A DNA stretch of 64,000 nt. Origin: Variovorax paradoxus (GTDB lineage: Bacteria; Pseudomonadota; Gammaproteobacteria; Burkholderiales; Burkholderiaceae_C). A program made the translations under genes and the position numbers. The stretch covers positions 1,114,001 through 1,178,000 of the forward strand of contig NZ_CP102931.1 in NCBI RefSeq assembly GCF_024734665.1. The letters run 5' to 3'. Under the pieces are notes generated by a model that saw only the letters and a program-made list of their open reading frames with translations, did no database searches and was not told where the DNA came from. Below are positions 34,151 to 43,077 of the stretch, piece after piece (positions within the stretch are counted from its first letter, which is position 1; each line of letters starts with the position of its first letter).

Positions 34151-35218
34151 ATGAACCCAACGCTCATGAACCCGCTCGCGCCTTTGCGCCTCACGAGTTT
34201 TTCGCATGGTGGCGGCTGCGGCTGCAAGATCGCGCCCGGCGTGCTGTCGCAGATCCTCAAGAACCATGCGGGCGGCATGATCCCGCCCGAGCTCATGGTG
34301 GGTATCGAGACCGCCGACGACGCGGCGGTCTACAGGCTCAACGACCAGCAGGCGCTGATCGCGACCACCGACTTCTTCATGCCCATCGTGGACGACCCCT
34401 ACGAGTTCGGCCGCATCGCCGCGACCAACGCGATCAGCGACGTCTACGCGATGGGCGGGCGGCCGATCATGGCGCTGGCGCTGGTGGCCATGCCGATCAA
34501 CCAATTGCCGGTCGAAGTCATCGCCGAGATCGTGCGCGGCGGGCAGGACGTGTGCCGCGCGGCCGGCATCCCGATTGCCGGCGGCCACACCATCGATTCG
34601 GTCGAACCGATCTACGGGCTCGTCGCCATGGGCCTCGTGCACCCCGACCGCGTGCGGCGCAATGCAGATGCGAAGGCGGGCGACGTGCTGGTGCTGGGCA
34701 AGCCGCTGGGCGTTGGCGTGCTGTCGGCCGCGCTCAAGAAAGAACAGCTCTCCGAGACCGGCTACCGCCAGCTGATCGAGAACACGACGAAGCTCAACAC
34801 GCCCGGCATCGCGCTGTCGGCCCTGGGCGGCGTGCATGCGTTGACCGACGTCACCGGCTTCGGCCTGGCCGGCCACACGCTCGAACTGGCGCGTGGTGCG
34901 GGGCTCACGGCGGTGGTCGAATGGTCGAAGGTGCCGTTGCTCGACAACGTGGTGGTGATGGCCGCCGAGGGCATGGTCACCGGTGCCTCGGGGCGCAACT
35001 GGGCCGGCTACGGCGCCGACGTGGAGCTGGCCGCCGGCCTGCATGCCACCGTGCAGAACCTGCTGAGCGATCCGCAGACCTCGGGCGGCTTGCTCGTGAG
35101 CTGCGCGCCCGAAGCGGTCGATGCGGTGCTGAAGATCTTCCGTGATGAAGGCTTTGGGCAAGCGGCTGTCATCGGCCGTGTCGAGGCGGGAGAGCCCTCG
35201 CTGCGCGTGGTGCCCTGA
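34151..35218 (+). CDS. selD: Selenide, water dikinase (selenophosphate synthetase)
   Basis: A 355-residue SelD. The active-site segment SHGGGCGCKI contains C23 (equivalent to E. coli C17) and K26, so this is the Cys form, not a selenoprotein. ATP-binding blocks ADDAAVYRL, TTDFFMPIVDDPYEFGRIAATNAISDVYAMGG and DVTGFGLAGH (given in parts) are intact. The enzyme makes selenophosphate from selenide and ATP, the Se donor for both SelA and SelU. The start could be 34151 or 34166; neither has a strong ribosome-binding site. It is divergent from the transporter operon and convergent with selC. Confidence 0.95.
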   Translation: MNPTLMNPLAPLRLTSFSHGGGCGCKIAPGVLSQILKNHAGGMIPPELMVGIETADDAAVYRLNDQQALIATTDFFMPIVDDPYEFGRIAATNAISDVYAMGGRPIMALALVAMPINQLPVEVIAEIVRGGQDVCRAAGIPIAGGHTIDSVEPIYGLVAMGLVHPDRVRRNADAKAGDVLVLGKPLGVGVLSAALKKEQLSETGYRQLIENTTKLNTPGIALSALGGVHALTDVTGFGLAGHTLELARGAGLTAVVEWSKVPLLDNVVVMAAEGMVTGASGRNWAGYGADVELAAGLHATVQNLLSDPQTSGGLLVSCAPEAVDAVLKIFRDEGFGQAAVIGRVEAGEPSLRVVP

Positions 35219-35240
35219 CAGAGCGGTCCTATGCCGACTC

Positions 35241-35363
35241 GTCGAGTGGGCGGTCGCCGTCGCGAGCGGTTCGAGCTTGCGCCGAGAAGCGCAGACGTAC
35301 ATGGGTACGTCGAGCATCGCAGGTGCAAGATCGGACCGCGCAGCAGGCGAATGCCCGCTCGAC
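35241..35363. repeat. Large imperfect palindrome between selD and selC
   Basis: About 60 bases on each side of a 4-base centre (ATGG, 35301-35304) are roughly three-quarters complementary. The core ACGTAC/GTACGT is perfect, further arms are GCGGTTCGAGCTTGC versus the complement of GCAAGATCGGACCGC, and the outer arms are GTCGAGTGGGC versus GCCCGCTCGAC. The palindrome fills the whole gap between the selD stop and the 3' end of selC. It may act as a bidirectional terminator or processing structure. Confidence 0.65.
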
Positions 35364-35365
35364 GG

Positions 35366-35458
35366 CGGAAGGGGGAAGGAGTCGAACCTTCCCGGCGACG
35401 ACTGGCGCCACCCACTGGGTTTGAAGCCCAGCCGCCCCACCAGGGACGATCCCCTCCC
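35366..35458 (-). tRNA. selC: tRNA-Sec (anticodon UCA)
   Basis: The minus strand folds as a selenocysteine tRNA of 93 nt. It has an 8-bp acceptor stem (GGGAGGGG with CCCCTTCC, one G-U pair), the anticodon arm CTGGGCTTCAAACCCAG with anticodon TCA, a long variable arm, and T-arm GAAGGTTCGACTCCTTC. The order of arms matches E. coli selC closely. The discriminator is G, followed by CCG, so the CCA tail is not encoded. It lies 14 bp after the selB stop on the same strand, so it may be cotranscribed with selB. Confidence 0.95.
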
Positions 35459-35472
35459 ATGACTCTTGTCGT

Positions 35473-37380
35473 TCACGGCCTCGCCCCGAACAACGACGTA
35501 TCGGGCCGCAGCAGGTGCGTGTCCTTCACACGCCGCGTATAGCCCACACGGTCAAAAAACTCCAGCAACTGGATCGCGCGCTTGCGTCCCAGCCCCGTTG
35601 CATCGCGAAAACTCGCGGCCTGCAAGCCTTCAGGGCCATCGAGGCAATCGCGCGCTAACGCCGCCAACCGCTCGATGGCTGCCAACGGATAGTACAAGTC
35701 CTTCACCACCTGAAAGACCTCGCCACGTCGCGCGAGACTCGCGAGCGTTTGCCGCACCATCGGCTCGCTCACCGAGCAGTCCTTCGCAAGATCGCGCACC
35801 CATGGCGGATCGAAGCCGCCCTCGGCCAGCCTGGGCAATAGCTTCTGTGCGAGCTTCTGCTCAGCTTCACCGAGGCGCGCCGCGTGATCGGGCAGATGCA
35901 GCCAGGTGCCGCTGCGCACCAGCGCACCGCGCGCGACCAGCGCATCGAGCGCATGTCGCCACAGCGAGTCGTCCGTGCGTGGCCCGGCCAGCCGCTTGAG
36001 GCGGCGCGCATCGGGTCCGACCTCGTCGGGCGCGGCGCGATGGAAGTCCGCGAGGCGACCGGCGATCTGTTCTTCGAGCACGTCCAGATGCGTTTGCGCG
36101 ATGGCCGTGTGATCGATGCGTACGGCATCGCCGGGCAGCGGCATCGCGTCTTCATCGGCCAGCGAGAGAGCGCGCGCCATCCGCGCGGTATTGACGCCCA
36201 GTGGCGCGTTGTGCAGCAGCGCGGCCACGCGCGCATCGCGGTCGTCGATGGCCCATGCCGCCAGCGTGCGCAGGCGCTCGGGTGTGCGGCGATAGCGCAC
36301 TGGCGCGAATGGGTCGAGCACGCGCACGCCGGCCACGGTGCGCGTGGCCGAGGCATCGCGCAGCACGCCGCGGTCGCCATGCCATGCGCCGATTGCTTCT
36401 CGCAGCACCAATTGAGCAAAGGCCGTCTCGCCGGGCGCGAGCGCGTCGCGATCGAGGAGTGCGACCGACGCCATCACGTCGCTGGCGCCGAGGTGTGCGT
36501 GCACCGTCGCGCCCGAGCGCAGCGGCTTGGCCTCGTCGGGCCACAGCGTGAGCAGCACGTCGATGCGGTCGGTGGCAAGCGCGATGGCCGGTGCACAGAC
36601 CCAGTCGCCGCGATGCATCTCGTCCTTGGTGACGCCGGCCAGTGCCAGCGCGCAGCGCTGCCCCGCGTGCGCCGATTCGGCCTTCTGGTTCTGCGCATGG
36701 ATACCGCGCACGCGCACTGTGCGGTCGCCAGGCACCACGTGCAGTTCGTCGCCGATGCGCACCGTGCCGCTGAAGACCGTACCGGTAACGACGGTGCCGA
36801 CGCCCGACAGCGTGAAGGCGCGGTCGACGGCAAGGCGAAACGCCAGGTCGTCTTCGCGCGCGTGCTCCTGGCGCGCCACGTCGAGCAGCCGTTCGCGCAA
36901 CGCATCGATGCCTTCGCCGGTCGTCGCCGACACCGCCAGCATGGGCGCTTGCGCCAGCGGCGTGGGCGCGAGCAGCGCGGCGATATCCGCGTGCACCTCG
37001 GCAAGCCGCGCTTCGCGCACAGCCTCGTCGATGCGGTCGATCTTGGTGATGGCCACAGTCGCCTCGCGCACGCCCAGCAGCGCCACTACCGCGAGATGCT
37101 CGCGCGTCTGTGGCATCACACCGTCGTCCGCGGCCACCACCAGCAGTGCATGGTCGATGCCGGTGGCACCGGCCAGCATGGTGTGCAGCAGGCGCTCATG
37201 GCCCGGCACGTCGACGAAGCCGAGCGACACGCCATCAGGCGCGTGCAGGTACGCATAGCCCAGCTCGATGGAAATGCCGCGCCGCTTTTCCTCGGGCAAC
37301 CGGTCGGTGTCGACGCCGGTGAGCGCGCGCACCAGCGTGGTCTTGCCGTGGTCGATGTGGCCTGCGGTGCCGATGATCAT
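35473..37380 (-). CDS. selB: Selenocysteine-specific elongation factor SelB
   Basis: A 635-residue SelB beginning at the canonical [14 protein letters not shown], with GTPase motifs GHIDHGKT (G1), DVPGHE (G3) and TKID (G4). Domains II and III follow, then a C-terminal run of winged helices (residues about 370-635; e.g. [20 protein letters not shown]) that bind the SECIS hairpin. SelB delivers Sec-tRNA to the ribosome at UGA codons followed by a SECIS element. A longer open frame upstream belongs to the ferritin-like gene in another phase. It starts 13 bp after that gene. Confidence 0.96.
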   Translation of the reverse strand: MIIGTAGHIDHGKTTLVRALTGVDTDRLPEEKRRGISIELGYAYLHAPDGVSLGFVDVPGHERLLHTMLAGATGIDHALLVVAADDGVMPQTREHLAVVALLGVREATVAITKIDRIDEAVREARLAEVHADIAALLAPTPLAQAPMLAVSATTGEGIDALRERLLDVARQEHAREDDLAFRLAVDRAFTLSGVGTVVTGTVFSGTVRIGDELHVVPGDRTVRVRGIHAQNQKAESAHAGQRCALALAGVTKDEMHRGDWVCAPAIALATDRIDVLLTLWPDEAKPLRSGATVHAHLGASDVMASVALLDRDALAPGETAFAQLVLREAIGAWHGDRGVLRDASATRTVAGVRVLDPFAPVRYRRTPERLRTLAAWAIDDRDARVAALLHNAPLGVNTARMARALSLADEDAMPLPGDAVRIDHTAIAQTHLDVLEEQIAGRLADFHRAAPDEVGPDARRLKRLAGPRTDDSLWRHALDALVARGALVRSGTWLHLPDHAARLGEAEQKLAQKLLPRLAEGGFDPPWVRDLAKDCSVSEPMVRQTLASLARRGEVFQVVKDLYYPLAAIERLAALARDCLDGPEGLQAASFRDATGLGRKRAIQLLEFFDRVGYTRRVKDTHLLRPDTSLFGARP

Positions 37381-37393
37381 CGTGGGCGTGTCG

Positions 37394-38599
37394 TCACATG
37401 AAGTTGCGGGTGTGCAGATCGGACAGCCGCTGCGCCTCGTCGCGGTCGAAGCCCAGCCGCGCGAGGCGGGCGCGGCGGCCGGCCGCCATGTCGCGCTGCA
37501 GCTGCTGCACGGCCGCGTGGCCGCGCGCGACGGCGGACGGCGACAACTCGCCCGCGGCCAGCAGCACCAGTGCGTCGAACACTTCCTCGTTGAGGCCCGC
37601 CGTGCTGGCCAGCGTGTCGTAGCGCACCTCGATGGCGTTGCGCAGTCGCGCCTGGTAGTCGGGCTGCACCGAGAGCCGGTATTCGAGGTGCGCCATGCCG
37701 AAGGCAACGTGACGTGCCTCGTCGCGCGCCGTCAGCCGCGCGATCTGCCGCGTCACCGGGTCGGGCGCGTTCGCCTGCAGGAAGTTGAGCAGGTTCACGA
37801 AGCTGCCCTCGCCGAGCACAGCCAGCAGGAAGGTGGCGACTGAGAAATCGGGCGCATCGAACAGCGTGCGCAGCGAAGCCTGCCCACCGGCCGTCGACAG
37901 CGCGGGCTGATGGCCGCGCAACGTGGCGCGGCGCGTGAAGACTTCGACGTGCCGCGCTTCGTCCGAGCATTGCAGCGCGAGCAACTGCAGCACCTCGCGG
38001 AAGTGCGGATGGATCTGCCCGAGATGGCGCGCCGGCACCAGCAGCGCGGCGTTCTCGTTCTCGATCAGGTAGGTCATCACCTGCACGACCGCTGCCTCCA
38101 CGGCGAGCGGCAGATCGAAGGGCGCGTCCCAGTCGATGGCCGTGCCCGGGTCCCATTGGGCTGCTGCGGCCTGCCGGTAGAGCTCGCCCGCCGTCGCGGC
38201 CCACACTTCGTCGCGGCGGTACAGGGCGAAGAAGAAGGGCGGACTGCCGGCCTCCACTGTGGCGCCGCGCGCCGCCAGGCCCCAGCCGGGTGCCGCGTCC
38301 TCGGCGGGCGCGCCGTTGGCATCGCCCTGCGCGAAGCCGGTCGATTGCGCGCCGAGCCAGCGGCCTTCGGCATGCGGGCCGCGCGTGACAGTGGCCTCCT
38401 CCGCCGTTTCGAAGCGCAGCGGATGCCCCTGGCTGCGGCACCACGCTTCCAGGTGCATCCGCCAGTCCGGCGATTGCCCGCGCACGCGCAGCTCGCCGCC
38501 CACCGGCCTTTCAGCCAGCGCGCGGCGAATGAGCAGCAGGGCGCCCTGGTCGAGGCCCAGCGACTCAATATCGATAGTCGGGGTTGGTGATGCGGCCAT
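37394..38599 (-). CDS. TusA-like domain fused to a diiron ferritin-like protein, unknown function
   Basis: A 401-residue two-domain protein. Residues about 8-66 align with TusA/SirA sulfur carriers ([20 protein letters not shown], then [12 protein letters not shown]), but the CPxP catalytic motif is replaced by GLDQGA, so no thiol carrier Cys is present at that site. Residues about 165-345 form a four-helix bundle with a complete carboxylate diiron ligand set: E180, E214 and H217 (DEARH), E264, E294 and H297 (DEARH). This is the pattern of AurF/R2-like oxygenases and ferritin-like oxidases. The ATG at 38599 overlaps the preceding gene by 35 bp. It lies in the selA-selB interval; function unknown, a role in selenium chemistry is inferred. 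Confidence 0.82.
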   Translation of the reverse strand: MAASPTPTIDIESLGLDQGALLLIRRALAERPVGGELRVRGQSPDWRMHLEAWCRSQGHPLRFETAEEATVTRGPHAEGRWLGAQSTGFAQGDANGAPAEDAAPGWGLAARGATVEAGSPPFFFALYRRDEVWAATAGELYRQAAAAQWDPGTAIDWDAPFDLPLAVEAAVVQVMTYLIENENAALLVPARHLGQIHPHFREVLQLLALQCSDEARHVEVFTRRATLRGHQPALSTAGGQASLRTLFDAPDFSVATFLLAVLGEGSFVNLLNFLQANAPDPVTRQIARLTARDEARHVAFGMAHLEYRLSVQPDYQARLRNAIEVRYDTLASTAGLNEEVFDALVLLAAGELSPSAVARGHAAVQQLQRDMAAGRRARLARLGFDRDEAQRLSDLHTRNFM

Positions 38600-39425
38600 C
38601 GCCGTCGTAGAAGTGCTCGTCGTCCACCGCGCGTTCGAGCAGGGCGTAGCCGCTGGTGCGGCCTGCGCGCCATTCGCGCAGGCCTTCAAGCTCGAGCAGC
38701 GGGCGCACCTGCGGGTCGTCCCAGCGCATCGCCATCAGCAGCGACACGAAGCGGTCGATCAATGCGGCCGGTGCGCCGGGGCTGGTGGTGAAGTTGCAGT
38801 GGTCGTACGCCCCGGTGCGCGCGAGCACGCGCGTGCTGCCCGATGGCAGCGTGCCGTCGAGGCCGAAGGCCAGGTGGTTGCCGTCGATCAGGCAGCAGGC
38901 GTCGACCTCGCCGGCCATCAGCGCAAGAGCCGCATCGCGCTCGCCGCCGATGTGGTCGCCGTGCTTGCCGCCGAGCACGTCGAAGTAGCGCACCTGGAAG
39001 TCGCGCGACTTCACCAGGCCTTCGGTGCGCAGGTGGTCGAGCGGGATCAGCGTGGCCTGCGGCGAATCGAGCGCGCCCAGCCCGATGGTCTTGCCGCGCA
39101 GATCGGCCAGCGACTGCACCGTGCTATCGGCACGCACGACGATGGCCGAACGCAGGTCGCAATCGGTGTCGCGCATCGCCACGGCCTGTACCTGCTGGCC
39201 ACGACTGCGCGCGATGCGCTCGGCGCGCACCCAGGCCAGCGGCGAATTCCACGCCAGGTGCAGCGTGCCGTCGAACTGCGCCTCGACCTGGCTTTCGTAG
39301 TTCGAATACAGCACGTAGTCGAAGGGCAGGCCGTTCTTCACGAAGAAGGCCTTGAAGCCCTCCCAGATAGTGACGACCTTGGGCGCGTAGGCCACGGCGC
39401 CCATGATCAGCGTCGGTTCGGACAT
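38565..39425 (-). CDS. PhnD/SBP-like protein without signal peptide, in the selenium cluster
   Basis: A 286-residue protein with the type 2 periplasmic-binding fold of the PhnD group: LIMGAVAYAPKVVTIWEGFK, HLAWNSPLAWVRAERIA, DLRGKTIGLGALDSPQATLI and LMAGEVDACCLIDGNHLAF. No signal peptide is present, since the N-terminus goes straight into the first strand, so it should be cytoplasmic. That makes a transport role doubtful and suggests an intracellular binding protein or enzyme. There are adjacent cysteines (ACCL) in the presumed ligand cleft. It is ten bases after the flavoprotein gene and overlaps the diiron protein gene. Confidence 0.8.
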   Translation of the reverse strand: MSEPTLIMGAVAYAPKVVTIWEGFKAFFVKNGLPFDYVLYSNYESQVEAQFDGTLHLAWNSPLAWVRAERIARSRGQQVQAVAMRDTDCDLRSAIVVRADSTVQSLADLRGKTIGLGALDSPQATLIPLDHLRTEGLVKSRDFQVRYFDVLGGKHGDHIGGERDAALALMAGEVDACCLIDGNHLAFGLDGTLPSGSTRVLARTGAYDHCNFTTSPGAPAALIDRFVSLLMAMRWDDPQVRPLLELEGLREWRAGRTSGYALLERAVDDEHFYDGDGRITNPDYRY

Positions 39426-39436
39426 GGCGCGGTTCC

Positions 39437-40552
39437 TCAAAACAGAGGCAAGCCGGTGATGGCCTTGCCGATGAAGTCGTACAGCACGTCGGAGGTCGGC
39501 GCCATCACGCTGGAGGCGCGCGCATCGCGGAACAGCCGCTCGATGCCGGCTTCCTTGCGGAAGGCCGCGCCGCCGCACACGCGCATGGCGATGTCGGTCA
39601 CTTCGAGCGCGGCTTCGGCTGCGGCCGCCTTCACTTCGAGCACGCGCAGCATGGTGTCGGGGCGGCCAGCGCCGATGGCGGCCACGGTGTCGTCGAGCAG
39701 CGCCTGCACCATGTCGGTCTTGATGCGTGCGCGCGCAAGGTAGGCGCGAATGGTCGGCAGGTCGGCCAGCGACGAATCGAGGTGCACGTGCTTCGTCTGG
39801 CTCACATGGCCGATGGCACGGCTCAAGGCGCCTTCCATCAGGCCGGTCGAACACGCGGCACTGAGCACCGAGAACCACGGCAGCACCACGCCCATCATGG
39901 TGTCGAAGCCCTTGCCGTCTTCGCCGAGCCGGGCGCTGGCCGCGATGCGCACATCCTTCGCGGTGATCGGCGTGGAGGCGTTGCCGCGCAGCCCCAGTCC
40001 GTCGAAGCGGCCGGGCTGGCTCAGGCCGTCGGACTTCGCGTCGACCAACCACAGCGTGCTGGCGCCTTCGGCCGCGAGCGGCTTGCTCGACCACACGTAG
40101 CTGTCGGCTTCGAAGGCGGACGTAACCCAGCTCTTGCGTGCGTCGAGCACCACGTTCGCTCCATCTGCACGGGCGGTGCCGGTGGGCGCCCAGAAGTGGC
40201 TGCGCGAATCCGCTTCCGAAAAGGCCAGCGTGCTCAGGTGCTTGCCCTCGGCAATCGCACGGCGCACGGCCTCGGGGCCTTGCTGTTCGAGCACGGCCGT
40301 GGCGCAGTAGTGCATGCACACGACCATCGCGGTGGACGGGCAGGTCTGCGCGATGCGCGACACCACCTGCGCGGCTTCCTTCAGGCCCAGGCCCTGGCCG
40401 CCGACCGATGTGGCCGACACCAGCCCGAGCAGGCCGGCCTGGCCCAGCGCCTGGATCGTCTCTCGTGGAAAGCGTCCCTCGCTGTCGGTGCGCTGGGCCG
40501 AAGGCTGCAGCGTTTGCGTTTCGATACCGGCGAGCACTTCGAGGGGATTCAT
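39437..40552 (-). CDS. Acyl-CoA dehydrogenase-fold flavoprotein lacking the usual catalytic Glu
   Basis: A 371-residue protein of the acyl-CoA dehydrogenase fold: N-terminal helical domain (FPRETIQALGQAGLLGLVSA), middle beta domain (LAFSEADSRSHFW, then SYVWSSKPLAAEGAS) and C-terminal helices ending RLFRDARASSVMAPTSDVLY. In most family members the catalytic base is the Glu of an EGT motif at this point; here it is A351 (APT). That suggests a different reaction, for example a flavin-dependent monooxygenase or a desaturase with another base. It starts 30 bp after selA and is followed by the PhnD-like gene. Role in selenium metabolism is inferred from context. Confidence 0.82.
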   Translation of the reverse strand: MNPLEVLAGIETQTLQPSAQRTDSEGRFPRETIQALGQAGLLGLVSATSVGGQGLGLKEAAQVVSRIAQTCPSTAMVVCMHYCATAVLEQQGPEAVRRAIAEGKHLSTLAFSEADSRSHFWAPTGTARADGANVVLDARKSWVTSAFEADSYVWSSKPLAAEGASTLWLVDAKSDGLSQPGRFDGLGLRGNASTPITAKDVRIAASARLGEDGKGFDTMMGVVLPWFSVLSAACSTGLMEGALSRAIGHVSQTKHVHLDSSLADLPTIRAYLARARIKTDMVQALLDDTVAAIGAGRPDTMLRVLEVKAAAAEAALEVTDIAMRVCGGAAFRKEAGIERLFRDARASSVMAPTSDVLYDFIGKAITGLPLF

Positions 40553-40582
40553 CGCTTTCTCCAGACAGGTGGGTTGAGGGAT

Positions 40583-42031
40583 CTACTGAAGCCGCTCGCG
40601 CAGTACGCCGAGCTGGGCCGTGAAGGACGCGCTGTCTTCGAGACAGCGCAGGTCGAGCAGGAGGCGGTCTTCCGCGATGCGGCCGATCACCGGCAGCGGC
40701 AGGCCGCGCAGCGCGGTGGCGAGGGCGTCGAGCGCAGTGCCCGTGCCCTTCTTCGATGTGCCGGCCGGCGCGAGCGCAAGGCCGGCCGAGGGCAGTCGCT
40801 CGACAGGCAGAGAGCCGGAGCCGATCTGCCCGAGCAGCGGCACGACTTCGACGGTGAAGCGTGGCGACACCGCCGCCTGCACGGGCGCCTTCAACGCCTC
40901 GGCCATCTTGCGGATCGCATCGGCGGGGCGCGTAAGCAGCCGCAGCGTCGGCAGGTCTTGCGCAAGACGCTCGGGCCGCAGGTACAGCGACAGCGTGGCT
41001 TCGAGCGCGGCCAGTGGCAGCTTGCTCATGCGCAGCGCGCGCTTCATCGGAAACTTGCGGATGCGGCCCACGGCGGCCTTGCTGCCGACGATGAGCCCGG
41101 CCTGCGGACCGCCCAGCAGCTTGTCGCCCGAGAAGGTGACCACGTCGCAGCCGGCCGCAAGCATCTCCTGCGGCAGCGGCTCACGCGGCAGGCCGTAGTG
41201 CGCGAGGTCGACCAGCGAGCCGCTGCCCAGGTCGGTCGTCAGCGGCACGCCGCGTGCATGCGCGATGCCGGCGAGCGTGGCTTCGTCGACGGCGGCGGTG
41301 AAGCCCTGCACGGCGTAGTTGCTGGTGTGCACCTTCATCACCAGCGCCGTGTGTTCGTTGATGGCGCGCTCGTAGTCCTGCGGATGCGTGCGGTTGGTGG
41401 TGCCGACCTCGACCATGCGCGCGCCCGCGCTGGCCATCACGTCGGGCATGCGGAAGGCGCCGCCGATCTCGACCAGCTCGCCGCGCGAGACGATCACTTC
41501 GCGATCGCGCGCCAATGCCGCGATGGTGAGCAGCACGGCCGCCGCGTTGTTGTTGACCACCGTGGCGGCCTCGGCGCCGGTGATGCTGCACAGCAGCTCT
41601 TCGACCAGCGAATCGCGGTCGCCTCGGCTGCCGGTGGCGAGGTCGTATTCGAGGTTGTTGGGCGATGTCATCACCGCGAGCAGCCGCTGCAGCGCCGCGT
41701 CGGCCAGCAGCGCGCGGCCGAGGTTGGTGTGGATGACGGTGCCGGTGAGGTTGAGCACGGCGCGCATGCGCGGTGCGAGGCGGGCCTGGATGCGCGCTGC
41801 AAGCGCATCGCCAAGTGCGTCGTGCCGCACCTCGGTGACCATCAGCTTGCCGGCCAGGGCCCGCGCGCGAAGCCCTTCGAGCAGGGCCCGTGCTTCCTTC
41901 ACCACTAGCGTATGGCCATGCTCGGCCAGCAATGCGCCCGGCACGGCGAGGCGCAGCAGTTGATCGACAGAAGGCAGATCCTGGGGCCTTGCCGTCGAGC
42001 CGTGGACCACGGACTCTTCGGGCGCTGCCAT
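40583..42031 (-). CDS. selA: L-seryl-tRNA(Sec) selenium transferase SelA
   Basis: A 482-residue PLP enzyme of normal SelA length. Typical blocks are LNLTGTVIHTNLGRALL, VNNNAAAVLLTIAALA, SRGELVEIGGAFRMPDVM and the PLP Lys motif FSGDKLLGGPQAG. It converts Ser-tRNA(Sec) to Sec-tRNA(Sec) with selenophosphate as donor. The ATG shares one base with the fdhE stop (TGATG), so it is translationally coupled to the formate dehydrogenase operon. This directly ties Sec synthesis to expression of the selenoprotein that consumes it. Confidence 0.96.
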   Translation of the reverse strand: MAAPEESVVHGSTARPQDLPSVDQLLRLAVPGALLAEHGHTLVVKEARALLEGLRARALAGKLMVTEVRHDALGDALAARIQARLAPRMRAVLNLTGTVIHTNLGRALLADAALQRLLAVMTSPNNLEYDLATGSRGDRDSLVEELLCSITGAEAATVVNNNAAAVLLTIAALARDREVIVSRGELVEIGGAFRMPDVMASAGARMVEVGTTNRTHPQDYERAINEHTALVMKVHTSNYAVQGFTAAVDEATLAGIAHARGVPLTTDLGSGSLVDLAHYGLPREPLPQEMLAAGCDVVTFSGDKLLGGPQAGLIVGSKAAVGRIRKFPMKRALRMSKLPLAALEATLSLYLRPERLAQDLPTLRLLTRPADAIRKMAEALKAPVQAAVSPRFTVEVVPLLGQIGSGSLPVERLPSAGLALAPAGTSKKGTGTALDALATALRGLPLPVIGRIAEDRLLLDLRCLEDSASFTAQLGVLRERLQ

Positions 42032-43077
42032 CAGCCGCCTCCGCCGTCGTCGGGGATCTCGGGGTCGCCGAACAGCAGCATCAGGTTGTGGCCGCTGCGT
42101 TGATGGCCGGCTTCGGACACCAGCAGGTCGAGCGTGACGCTGGCGAGGTCGTCTGCGACGGGTTCGACCTCGGGGTCTTTTTCCATCGCGATCTGCTTGA
42201 GGTAGTGGCCGCAGCTGTCGCAGCACTCGGCCTTGACAGCGCCTTCGCGCGCGCCGGTGGCTGGCAGTTCCACGCCAGGTTGCGGGGAGAGCGATTCGAA
42301 GTGAATGCCCTTGGTGCTCTCGCAGTGCGTGCACTTGATGCGCACGTAGTGCCACTCGGTGCTGCACAGCGAACAGTGCAGGTAGCGAAAGCCCGCTTCG
42401 TCGGCGCCGATGCGCGTGATGCTCACGGTGGGCACGCTGCCGCAGCAGGGGCATTCGTTGCCGGGGTCGGTGCGGCCGAAGATGTTCTCGCCTTCGCGGT
42501 CGGCCACCTGCAGCACGAGCTGCGTCCAGTAGGCCTGCAGTCCTGCGGCAATCAATGGTGCGGCTGCGAGGTCGAGGCCGAACATGATGCGGCGCGAGAG
42601 CCGGTCGGCCTGCTCGTTGATCCACGCATCATCGGTCGCCACCACACGGTCGAGCGTGTCGCGCGCGGGGCCTTCGGGCAGCCGTGCGCGGAAGAGGCCG
42701 AGCAGACGGCGAAGCTCCTGCAGCCACACCGGATCGCGCGTCCAGCCGAAAGCGGGCATCGGCGGTTTCAGCACCTTCGATGCGGCTTCGAGCGAATCGG
42801 ATTCGGGCAACGTGACCGGTGCGTAGTCCTGCAGCACCTGGTGCTGCGCCTGCGCAAGATCGGCGATGAAGATCAGGTACTCCCGCATCGAATGCGAAGC
42901 CGCGAGCTGGCGCAGCCGCAATTGCCTGTCGGAGAACACGAGGGACCGAACCGGCAAACGCAGGAACGGCATCTGCCGTCCGGCCTGCATCGCGATCTGT
43001 TCGGGATCGAGGATGCGGGTGGTCCGGATCGGCGGTGGGCTGCCGGTGGAACTCGTCATCGGGGCAGTATCACTCAC
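42031..43077 (-). CDS. fdhE: Formate dehydrogenase accessory protein FdhE
   Basis: A 348-residue FdhE with the four CxxC metal-binding motifs of the family (CPCC, CSLC, CTHC, CDSC) in the C-terminal half, flanked by RYLHCSLCSTEWHYVRIKC (part) and VKAECCDSCGHYLKQI. FdhE is needed for maturation or activity of membrane-bound formate dehydrogenase and binds iron as a rubredoxin-like protein. The start at 43077 overlaps the gamma-subunit gene by eight bases; an ATG at 43059 is an alternative. Confidence 0.94.
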   Translation of the reverse strand: MSDTAPMTSSTGSPPPIRTTRILDPEQIAMQAGRQMPFLRLPVRSLVFSDRQLRLRQLAASHSMREYLIFIADLAQAQHQVLQDYAPVTLPESDSLEAASKVLKPPMPAFGWTRDPVWLQELRRLLGLFRARLPEGPARDTLDRVVATDDAWINEQADRLSRRIMFGLDLAAAPLIAAGLQAYWTQLVLQVADREGENIFGRTDPGNECPCCGSVPTVSITRIGADEAGFRYLHCSLCSTEWHYVRIKCTHCESTKGIHFESLSPQPGVELPATGAREGAVKAECCDSCGHYLKQIAMEKDPEVEPVADDLASVTLDLLVSEAGHQRSGHNLMLLFGDPEIPDDGGGG

